DNA of 5,227 nt from a bacterium ADurb.Bin374 (GTDB lineage Bacteria; Riflebacteria; Ozemobacteria; Ozemobacterales; Ozemobacteraceae), in the NCBI GenBank assembly GCA_002068715.1, contig MWAR01000449.1, forward strand, positions 1 to 5,227. The letters run 5' to 3'. The stretch's first letter is position 1; every line of letters begins with the position of its first letter. The position numbers and the translations under genes are program-made. The notes under the pieces were generated by a model. It was not told where the DNA came from. It saw only the letters and a list, made by a program, of their open reading frames with translations, and ran no database searches. Shown here piece by piece: positions 1 through 4,936 of the stretch.

Positions 1-84
1 GCGTTCCTGCCTCTCCAGGATGCCGAGCTGATCGATATCGTGAAGAGCATCGGCCTGCTTCTCGACGAGGGAGACCCTCGGTGA
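1..84 (+). CDS. C-terminal fragment of an unidentified protein
   Basis: Only the last 27 codons lie in the window, open from the first base and ending at a TGA (82-84). The tail reads AFLPLQDAELIDIVKSIGLL followed by LDEGDPR, an acidic, probably helical end. It is too short to assign to a family. A C-terminal helix of a response regulator or another small signalling protein would fit the next gene, but that is a guess from context. The TGA overlaps the GTG start of the phosphatase gene (GTGA, 4-nt overlap), so the two are very probably co-transcribed and translationally coupled. The ribosome binding site of the downstream gene lies inside this coding end. Confidence 0.6.
   Translation, partial: AFLPLQDAELIDIVKSIGLLLDEGDPR
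67..73 (+). promoter_or_regulatory. Ribosome binding site for the PP2C phosphatase gene
   Basis: A GAGGGAG purine tract ends 7 nt before the GTG at 81. It supports that GTG as the true start, even though it overlaps the stop codon of the preceding gene. Confidence 0.6.
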
Positions 85-1313
85 GTGCTTTGCTGACACG
101 CCAGGAAAGCGCGATACGCACGGCCGTCTTGTGCATCGCGCAGTATCACATTGCATCCACCCTGTCTGAACAGTTCATGGCGGCCGGATATGCCGTCCAG
201 CTCGAGAAGCCGGGAGATGGCCTGTTCGAGAGAATCGTCAGGCACAGCCCCGGGCTGGTCGTTTTCGACGGAGAGGCCGACCTGGAGACATCTCTCGGGA
301 TTGCGCACCGGCTCGAACATCTCTGGGTGCACCGTATCGTGGTGATCGCCCGGGATGCGATGGACAGGCTGCCGCCCACCTGGCTCGACGCGTTCGACGA
401 CATTCTTCCGATGCCGCCCCGGCCAGCGGAGCTGCAGGCCCGACTTGCCGTCGCGGATCGGCTGTACAAGCTCGAAAACAAGCTCCGCCGGAGCAACAAC
501 CGCGTCGAGGAGGCGGACAGGATCATCGCGCGGGTCAACCGCCAGATGTTGCAGGACCAGTTCGCCGTGGCAAAAATCCAGACGGCGCTGCTCCCCAGTT
601 CTCTGCCCGCGATCTCGGAGGCCGAATTCGCCTGGACGTACAGACCCCGCGCGGAAGTGGCCGGCGACGGTCTCAATGTGTTTCGTCTCGACGAGGCGCA
701 TGTCGGCTTTTACGTGCTCGACGTCTCGGGAAGCGGCACGCCGGCCGCCCTGCTTTCGGTGCTTCTGAGCCGCCAGATTTCGCCGTTTCCCGTACAGTCG
801 ACTCTGCTGAAAAGCCTCGTCAGGGAAGCTCCGGGATACAGGCTGAACCCTCCATCGGAAGTCCTGAACGAGCTGAACCGGACGTTTCCGTTCGATTCCG
901 AACGCATTCAATTCTTTACGATGTTTTATGGAATCCTGAACATCCGAACCGGAAATCTTCGATACGCCGTCGCCGGGCATCCTCTGCCGGTGCTGACGCA
1001 TGCCGGCATGCCGCCCCGGTATCTCATCGGCGGCGGATATCCCATCGGTTTCGTCGATGACGCCGCCTACGAGGAGCACCAGATCGACCTGTGCCATGGC
1101 GACCGCCTTTTCATCTTCACCGACGGCCTCAGCGAGGCCCATGATGAAGGCGGCCGGCAGTTCGGCCCCTTTGCCATGCTGCAGACCCTTTCCGACATCG
1201 GCTCGGGCGACCTGAAGGACAACGTGCTGAAGCTCTTTTCCGCGGCAGAAGCCTGGTGCGGGAAAGACGGTTTCCACGACGACGTCTCCCTGCTGGCCGT
1301 CGGTCTGCGGTGA
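81..1313 (+). CDS. Receiver-like domain + SpoIIE-family PP2C serine phosphatase
   Basis: This 410-aa protein is a probable Mn/Mg-dependent serine/threonine phosphatase of the RsbU/SpoIIE type. Family members usually dephosphorylate STAS-domain anti-anti-sigma factors in partner-switching pathways. Residues about 12-122 resemble a CheY receiver fold, with D63 after the hydrophobic strand LVVF as the only candidate phospho-acceptor. The N-terminal acidic pair, the Thr/Ser after strand 4 (VVIA instead) and the Lys before Pro (PMPP instead) are missing. Residues about 123-165 form a charged heptad-like linker (LYKLENKLRRSNNRVEEADR). The phosphatase domain (about 166-410) keeps the metal-ligand motifs AGD (D196), DVSG (D214), TDG (D348) and HDDVS (D400/D401), so it looks active. 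The GTG start has a good Shine-Dalgarno tract and a 4-nt overlap with the upstream gene. No sigma regulator is visible in the window, so the target is unknown. Confidence 0.9.
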   Translation: MSALLTRQESAIRTAVLCIAQYHIASTLSEQFMAAGYAVQLEKPGDGLFERIVRHSPGLVVFDGEADLETSLGIAHRLEHLWVHRIVVIARDAMDRLPPTWLDAFDDILPMPPRPAELQARLAVADRLYKLENKLRRSNNRVEEADRIIARVNRQMLQDQFAVAKIQTALLPSSLPAISEAEFAWTYRPRAEVAGDGLNVFRLDEAHVGFYVLDVSGSGTPAALLSVLLSRQISPFPVQSTLLKSLVREAPGYRLNPPSEVLNELNRTFPFDSERIQFFTMFYGILNIRTGNLRYAVAGHPLPVLTHAGMPPRYLIGGGYPIGFVDDAAYEEHQIDLCHGDRLFIFTDGLSEAHDEGGRQFGPFAMLQTLSDIGSGDLKDNVLKLFSAAEAWCGKDGFHDDVSLLAVGLR

Positions 1314-1318
1314 GTCCC

Positions 1319-1326
1319 GGAGAGAG
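1319..1326 (+). promoter_or_regulatory. Ribosome binding site for moaB
   Basis: GGAGAGAG lies 5 nt before the ATG at 1332. It favours that start over the out-of-frame ATG at 1328, which is only 1 nt away from the tract. Confidence 0.55.
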
Positions 1327-1331
1327 CATGC

Positions 1332-1832
1332 ATGTCGCATCAGGATCATGAGGCGGAAGCGCCAAAATCCCTCGCCCTGGGCATTCTGACATTGTCGGAC
1401 ACGAGAGGCGAGGCGGAAGACCGGTCGGGAGCCCAGCTGAAAGAGCTGCTGTCGGGTGCAGGGCATCGCATCGAAGCGTATGCGGTCATCCGGGAAGATC
1501 CCGGGCTCATCGAAGCGACGCTGAAAGACTGGCTCGCGAAGCCACTCGATGCGATCGTCACGAACGGCGGCACCGGCCTCACATCCCGCGACGGCACGAT
1601 CGAGGTCGCGCGTCGGCTGATGCAGAAGGAACTCGAGGGATTCGGGGAGCTGTTCCGATTCCTCTCGTTCCAGCAGATCGGCCCTGCGGGGATGCTCAGT
1701 CGATCGACTGCCGGGCTGGCCTCGGGGAAGATCCTCGTCTGTCTTCCCGGCTCGACGAAGGCCGTCAGGCTCGCTGCGGCCAGGCTCCTCATCCCGGAAC
1801 TGCCCCACATGGTCAGAGAGGCCCGTCGCTAG
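1332..1832 (+). CDS. moaB: MoaB/MogA-family molybdopterin biosynthesis protein
   Basis: This 166-aa cytoplasmic protein has the family's usual length. It belongs to the MoCF-binding fold that includes MogA and MoaB, which adenylylate molybdopterin before molybdate insertion. Visible signatures in order are LGILTLSDTRGEAEDRSG (residues 16-33), NGGTG (78-82) followed by R86-D87, GFGELFR (103-109), LSFQQIG (111-117), LSR (122-124) and LPGSTKAVR (138-146). The pattern is closer to MoaB than to MogA. The usual TGGTG motif reads NGGTG here, a mild substitution. The ATG at 1332 is preceded by a GGAGAGAG tract (1319-1326). An ATG at 1328 is out of frame and closes quickly. The gene starts 18 bp after the phosphatase stop, so it is probably in the same operon, although no functional link is evident. 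No other molybdenum-cofactor gene is in the window. Confidence 0.88.
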   Translation: MSHQDHEAEAPKSLALGILTLSDTRGEAEDRSGAQLKELLSGAGHRIEAYAVIREDPGLIEATLKDWLAKPLDAIVTNGGTGLTSRDGTIEVARRLMQKELEGFGELFRFLSFQQIGPAGMLSRSTAGLASGKILVCLPGSTKAVRLAAARLLIPELPHMVREARR

Positions 1833-1847
1833 GTATATCATGTAAAT

Positions 1848-1883
1848 GAAACAGGCCGGCGCATCGATGCGCCGGCCTGTTTC
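1848..1883. terminator. Bidirectional terminator hairpin between convergent genes
   Basis: This is a perfect 36-nt palindrome whose left half is GAAACAGGCCGGCGCATC, centred between 1865 and 1866. It starts 15 nt after the moaB stop and lies 12 nt beyond the stop of the convergent ATPase gene. Both sides are followed by a short T run: TTTCGCG on the + strand, and the richer TTTCATTTAC on the - strand. The GC-rich core with A/T flanks and the position between two converging stops fit a shared intrinsic terminator, probably stronger for the - strand transcript. Because the palindrome has no spacer, the RNA loop must come from opened central pairs (the TCGA core). Confidence 0.8.
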
Positions 1884-1895
1884 GCGAAAACGGCA

Positions 1896-3122
1896 TCAGG
1901 AGCCGAACAGCCCCTTCAGTTTGCCAAGGAAACCGCCGGTCTCGGTGTCCGACAGCGTCTTGCCGGAGACCGCTTCCATCAGCTTCAGCAGGTCGTTCCG
2001 ATACGTCGACGTTTCTCCGGTTTCGTAGATCGTCTTGCGGTTGTCGATCAGACGGCTGACCGCGCCGCCGTTGTCATGAAGCGAGAAGTCGACCTTGTGC
2101 TTGAGGACGTTTCCGACCTCGGCCGTCGGGATGGCGCCGGCGCTGCCCTCGCGGTTGACGATGAGCTTGATCTTGTCCGGCGGATATTTCAGGTTGTCCA
2201 TGACTTTCAGACAAATGTGCATGTTCTTGATGTGATTGGCGTTCGGAAGCATCACCATGAAAATATAATCTGAAATATCCATGGCATTGATCGTCAGGTC
2301 CTGGAAGAAAGAGTGCAGATCCAGGATGATCCAGTCGAAATGTTTGCGCACGATGTCGAGGAGCGACCGCAGATGGCTCGAGTTTATCGTCTCAGATTGT
2401 TCGGGCTTGACCGGGGCCGCCAGGACCGAGAAGCCCGTCGGGTGCTGGACGAAGTAGTCCTTCAGCACATCGATGTTGTCGGTCGGATTGTCGACGAGAT
2501 CGGCGATGGTGCGTTTCTGGGTGAGCCCGAGCATGAAGGCCATGTCGCCGAACTGGAGCTCGAGATCGACGACGAGGACCTTCTCGCCGGCGACCTTCGT
2601 GAGGCCCGAGGCCAGGTTCGCCGCCAGCACGCTCTTGCCGGCGCCGCTTTTCGGGCTGAACAGCGAGATGATCTTCGCATGCTTCTCCTCGACCGGCTTG
2701 TCGCCGGCGGTGCTGCGCAGTCGTCGCGACAGGGCCGTCATGATGCGCAGGGAGATGAACGAGTTCAGCCGCAGCAGCATGTCGAAGTCGGTTTTCGAGA
2801 TGACGAGCAGCGTGCAGTTTTCGCTGGTGCGGATGGTGGCGGAGCGTGGGGCACCTTCGATCAGTGCCATTTCTCCGAAGAAATTGTTCTTGTCACTGGC
2901 TTTGATCGTGTTGACGACCTTGTCTTCGCCGTTTTCTCTCTTCAGGATCTCGACGACGCCCTCCTTGATCAGGTAGAACGCGTCTCCGATGTCACCTTCC
3001 TTGAAAAGCACCGTTCCCTTCGGAAACGAGAGTTCCTTCACGACCTCGGAGATCTTCTTGAGATCCGATTCTTCCAGTCCTTCGAAAAGCGCTATCGATT
3101 TCAGCAGACTGATATGACTCAC
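1896..3122 (-). CDS. Cyclic-nucleotide-binding domain fused to a CpaE/MinD-like ATPase
   Basis: This is a 408-aa two-domain protein. Residues about 7-136 form a CRP-type cyclic-nucleotide-binding domain. Its phosphate-binding cassette is intact: FGE (82-84), A86-L87 and PRSAT (92-96), including the Glu and Arg that contact ribose and phosphate. The helix ending in LSRRLRS follows, but there is no DNA-binding helix-turn-helix. After a short linker, residues about 149-385 are a ParA/MinD-superfamily ATPase closest in feel to CpaE/TadZ. It has the deviant Walker A SPKSGAGKS (156-164, signature K158 and K163), the switch-like segment DLELQFGD (186-193) and a Walker B strand WIILD (264-268). The C-terminus GGFLGKLKGLFGS could be an amphipathic membrane-targeting helix, as in MinD (inference). 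The GTG start is forced: no better in-frame start lies before the upstream stop, but its AGAGG tract is only 2 nt away. It lies 57 bp downstream of the GerW-like gene. Confidence 0.9.
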   Translation of the reverse strand: MSHISLLKSIALFEGLEESDLKKISEVVKELSFPKGTVLFKEGDIGDAFYLIKEGVVEILKRENGEDKVVNTIKASDKNNFFGEMALIEGAPRSATIRTSENCTLLVISKTDFDMLLRLNSFISLRIMTALSRRLRSTAGDKPVEEKHAKIISLFSPKSGAGKSVLAANLASGLTKVAGEKVLVVDLELQFGDMAFMLGLTQKRTIADLVDNPTDNIDVLKDYFVQHPTGFSVLAAPVKPEQSETINSSHLRSLLDIVRKHFDWIILDLHSFFQDLTINAMDISDYIFMVMLPNANHIKNMHICLKVMDNLKYPPDKIKLIVNREGSAGAIPTAEVGNVLKHKVDFSLHDNGGAVSRLIDNRKTIYETGETSTYRNDLLKLMEAVSGKTLSDTETGGFLGKLKGLFGS

Positions 3123-3139
3123 TTCCTCTCGTGGAATTT

Positions 3140-3171
3140 TTCGCTGCCCGGAGTTTCAGCCGGCGAGCGAA
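3140..3171 (-). repeat. Intercistronic imperfect inverted repeat before the ATPase gene
   Basis: On the - strand, TTCGCT and AGCGAA form a 6-bp outer stem. After a 2x2 mismatch there is an inner CCGG/CCGG stem with an 8-nt loop (CTGAAACT). It fills more than half of the 57-bp gap between the GerW-like gene and the ATPase gene. A run of A rather than T follows it in the direction of transcription, so it does not look like an intrinsic terminator. It may be an mRNA-processing or translation-tuning hairpin, or chance in GC-rich DNA. Confidence 0.35.
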
Positions 3172-3179
3172 GGGGGGCT

Positions 3180-3611
3180 TCATGAGGCTTTCGGCGCTTC
3201 GGGCGTCGGCTTCGAGCCTGTGTCCACCGCCGCTTTTTCCGGTGCCTTCGCGCTCGCGCCGGCAGTATCACCGATGCCCATCAGGCGGTTGTAGATCTTC
3301 TCGGCGGTTTCGACGTTGAGCAGCTTTTCCCAGACGGTGTCCTTGCCCTTGAGGGAAATGAGCTTCACTTCGCTGGGATTCACGGCAATGAAGGCCATCG
3401 GCTCGATGGTCGCGCCGCCGCCCGAGCCGCCCCCGAACGCGTTAGATTCTTTCTTGCCCTCGCCGCCGCCGGCGCCGAACCCGAAGGAGACCTTGGTGAC
3501 GGGAATGACCGTCCAGTTCTGCACCGTGATCGGCTCGCCGACGACCGTCTTCGAGTTGATCGCGACCTGCAGCTCAGACAACACCGTCTTGATGAGTGAA
3601 TCGATACTCAT
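3180..3611 (-). CDS. GerW (YtfJ)-family protein
   Basis: This 143-aa protein matches the GerW/YtfJ family, named for a Bacillus subtilis protein needed for normal spore germination but widespread in non-spore-formers, where its role is unclear. Family features visible are VVGEPI (23-28), IPVTKVSFGFGAGGGEG (36-52), a glycine stretch FGGGSGGG (59-66) and IEPMAFIAV (69-77). Residues 1-20 look like the usual N-terminal helix. The last ~30 residues are an Ala/Pro/Lys-rich tail (AGASAKAPEKAAVDTGSKPT), probably disordered. There is no signal peptide or membrane segment. The ATG has a near-perfect GGAGGT Shine-Dalgarno 6 nt upstream, suggesting strong translation. It follows a DUF2953-like gene on the same strand, the ytfI-ytfJ arrangement of Bacillus, which supports the assignment. 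The molecular function is unknown. Confidence 0.88.
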   Translation of the reverse strand: MSIDSLIKTVLSELQVAINSKTVVGEPITVQNWTVIPVTKVSFGFGAGGGEGKKESNAFGGGSGGGATIEPMAFIAVNPSEVKLISLKGKDTVWEKLLNVETAEKIYNRLMGIGDTAGASAKAPEKAAVDTGSKPTPEAPKAS

Positions 3612-3617
3612 GGATCT

Positions 3618-3623
3618 ACCTCC
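3618..3623 (-). promoter_or_regulatory. Strong ribosome binding site for the GerW-family gene
   Basis: GGAGGT (- strand) sits 6 nt before the ATG at 3611. It is the best Shine-Dalgarno match in the window and fixes the start. Confidence 0.75.
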
Positions 3624-3639
3624 GAGAATGAGTGAGCAT

Positions 3640-3669
3640 ATCTTAACAGAGTTGCCCCGTTTTGTGAAA
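3640..3669 (-). promoter_or_regulatory. Possible extended -10 promoter for the GerW-family gene
   Basis: On the - strand, TGTTAAGAT (3648-3640) reads as an extended -10 element, TG-N-TAAGAT, with four of six matches to TATAAT. Only a poor -35 candidate (TTTCAC, 3669-3664) stands 18 nt upstream. Transcription would begin about 20-25 nt before the GerW-like ATG. A TTGACG at 3690-3685 resembles a -35 box but has no matching -10 at standard spacing. The local drop in GC content and the ~113-bp gap from the previous gene favour a promoter here, but the evidence is motif resemblance only. Confidence 0.3.
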
Positions 3670-3677
3670 CAAGATCG

Positions 3678-3702
3678 TGAAATCCGTCAAGTCCGGATTT
3701 CA
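3678..3702. repeat. Inverted repeat, terminator or operator
   Basis: Nine-base arms TGAAATCCG and CGGATTTCA flank a 7-nt loop (TCAAGTC on the + strand). It begins 22 nt after the stop of the DUF2953-like gene and lies upstream of the GerW-like gene, in an otherwise unassigned gap (3612-3724). On the - strand it is followed by CGATCTTGTTTC, a weak T-rich tail, so it could be a mild terminator of the upstream gene. The symmetry is equally compatible with an operator for a dimeric regulator, since its loop contains a TTGAC. Confidence 0.5.
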
Positions 3703-3724
3703 TCTGCGGATTGGTTCCCACGCA

Positions 3725-4936
3725 TCATTCTTTCGACTTTGAGCGGGCCTTGTGCCAGTACCAGAGGTCGCGCAGCGCTTTCCAGAAATCGAGTGTAGAC
3801 AGCAGGGCGAGCCAGGCCAGAAGAATGCGCCAGGGCTGGATGAGGATACCGCCGTCGACGAAGACGTGAAGGGTCGGTCCCGTGAAGACTGGGATCGGTT
3901 CGAAACGGACGGAGAACGGCCGCAGAAGACCTGCGAAGGGCGCCGCGAGGCCCTGCGTCAGACCCGTGAGATGCGCTTCCGAGAGGCCGTAGCGGACGCG
4001 GCAGACGGAGGGGTGCAGGTGAACGCCGTTCCAGTGGTCGGCCGCCAGCCGCTTGATCAGGGGGGAAGCGCGCCGCCAGCCTCTCATGCCGAGCTTCAGC
4101 CAGGTCTTTGCCGTGCGCCAGCCGTCGGCCACGCGGCGCCGCAATCGCCGCAGATCGGCGCGGATCCTGTCGCCGAATGGCGTCTCATGTGAGGGGGCCG
4201 CTTCTTCCCGGGCCGCGTGTGGAGGTGGGGGCTCGAACGGAGGCGGTCCGGCCGAGGGTTCGGGAGAGGGGCGCGGCGGCTCTTCAACGCTGACGACGGA
4301 CGCGGGGGCTGGTGCCGCCTTTGCCGGTGGCTCCTGAGGGGGGCGGAGGGAACTCGTTGCTGCCGGTTTCTCTGCGGTTGACGGAGAGACGGAGGGGAAC
4401 GCGGCGTCGTCCTTCGATGACGTGATGCTTGCTGCCGGTGCCGTGGCCGGGGGCTGAGGAGAGGCGACAGGGGAGGGCGATCGAACTTCGGTCTTCTCGG
4501 CGGGAACCGGTGCGGCGATCGAAGAGGCCGGGGTTGGGGAAAGCGGTGGCGCCGGGGGGGGCGAGGGCGGTTTTCTGCCGGGACGGGGCGACCTGCCGCC
4601 GGCGAGCCGCCAGGACCAGCGCCAGAATCCGAGGCGGACTTCCCGTGCGCGCCTGTCGATGCCGGCGTCGAGCCAGAGTAATCCGAACAGGTGGGTGAGC
4701 CTTACGTGGCCCCGCTGGCCGGCGGGCGTTCCCCGAAGGCGGAGCATGAACGTGAGCGGGTGGAGGAGGAAAAAAACCGAAGTCACCAGGGCCGTCGCCA
4801 ATGCGATCTTGAAAAGCAGCCACCCGATGGCGAACGCGGTGCCGACAAAAAAAATAAATTGTTCAATGTATATTAGATAACATACGATAACGGCGCATAT
4901 CGCCGCGACCGGAAGCCCGATGTCCTTGGTTGTCAT
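3725..4936 (-). CDS. Membrane protein with a split DUF2953-like (YtfI-like) domain and proline-rich insert
   Basis: This 403-aa protein starts at the ATG that overlaps the lipid-kinase stop (TGATG). An upstream in-frame extension to 5041 would lie inside that gene and is Arg-rich nonsense. Residues 6-60 are strongly hydrophobic, one or two membrane segments with only E25 and K43 charged. Residues about 64-112 (RLRGTPAGQRG through FWRWSWRL) look like the start of a DUF2953 domain. Residues about 114-250 are a low-complexity Pro/Ala/Ser stretch. Residues about 300-385 look like the DUF2953 end: RYGLSEAHLTGLTQGL (315-330), FEPIPVF (345-351), GGILIQPWRILLAWLALL (362-379). The tail KARSKSKE is basic. 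The assignment rests on this remembered pattern plus adjacency to GerW, as for B. subtilis ytfI-ytfJ. Function is unknown. The gene carries T8 (4847-4854) and C8 (4554-4561) coding-strand tracts. No Shine-Dalgarno is visible, so translation is probably coupled to the kinase gene. Confidence 0.75.
   Translation of the reverse strand: MTTKDIGLPVAAICAVIVCYLIYIEQFIFFVGTAFAIGWLLFKIALATALVTSVFFLLHPLTFMLRLRGTPAGQRGHVRLTHLFGLLWLDAGIDRRAREVRLGFWRWSWRLAGGRSPRPGRKPPSPPPAPPLSPTPASSIAAPVPAEKTEVRSPSPVASPQPPATAPAASITSSKDDAAFPSVSPSTAEKPAATSSLRPPQEPPAKAAPAPASVVSVEEPPRPSPEPSAGPPPFEPPPPHAAREEAAPSHETPFGDRIRADLRRLRRRVADGWRTAKTWLKLGMRGWRRASPLIKRLAADHWNGVHLHPSVCRVRYGLSEAHLTGLTQGLAAPFAGLLRPFSVRFEPIPVFTGPTLHVFVDGGILIQPWRILLAWLALLSTLDFWKALRDLWYWHKARSKSKE

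Larger units (their letters stand above)
3612..3724. other. Intergenic gap with promoter-like and repeat elements
   Basis: This 113-bp non-coding stretch is the longest in the window. It contains the Shine-Dalgarno of the GerW-like gene, the possible extended -10 element and the 25-nt inverted repeat, and is visibly richer in A/T than the flanking genes. I see no small ORF or structured-RNA signature in it beyond these. Confidence 0.6.

Noticed and set aside
146..676. Antisense open frame of 176 codons opposite the receiver-like/phosphatase gene
   Set aside because: Its Ser/Arg/Ala-rich translation has no family resemblance, and the opposite strand carries a well-supported gene.
2313..3185. 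Long + strand open frame of 290 codons opposite the ATPase gene
   Set aside because: It is antisense to a gene with clear cNMP and Walker motifs, its translation is rich in D/E/R/Q repeats typical of shadow frames in GC-rich DNA, and it shows no recognisable domain.
3752..4337. + strand open frames of 146 and 94 codons opposite the DUF2953-like gene
   Set aside because: They are compositional shadows with no motifs or credible ribosome binding sites.
4284..4823. Open frame of 179 codons on the - strand overlapping the proline-rich region
   Set aside because: It is a frame-shifted reading of the same low-complexity GC-rich DNA; the main frame continues uninterrupted through both membrane and DUF2953-like segments.
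4843..4885. AT-rich patch suspected of being an internal promoter or insertion boundary
   Set aside because: The A/T content is explained by codons for Ile, Phe and Tyr in the hydrophobic segment around residues 17-31, and I found no -35/-10 pair at proper spacing and no target duplication.
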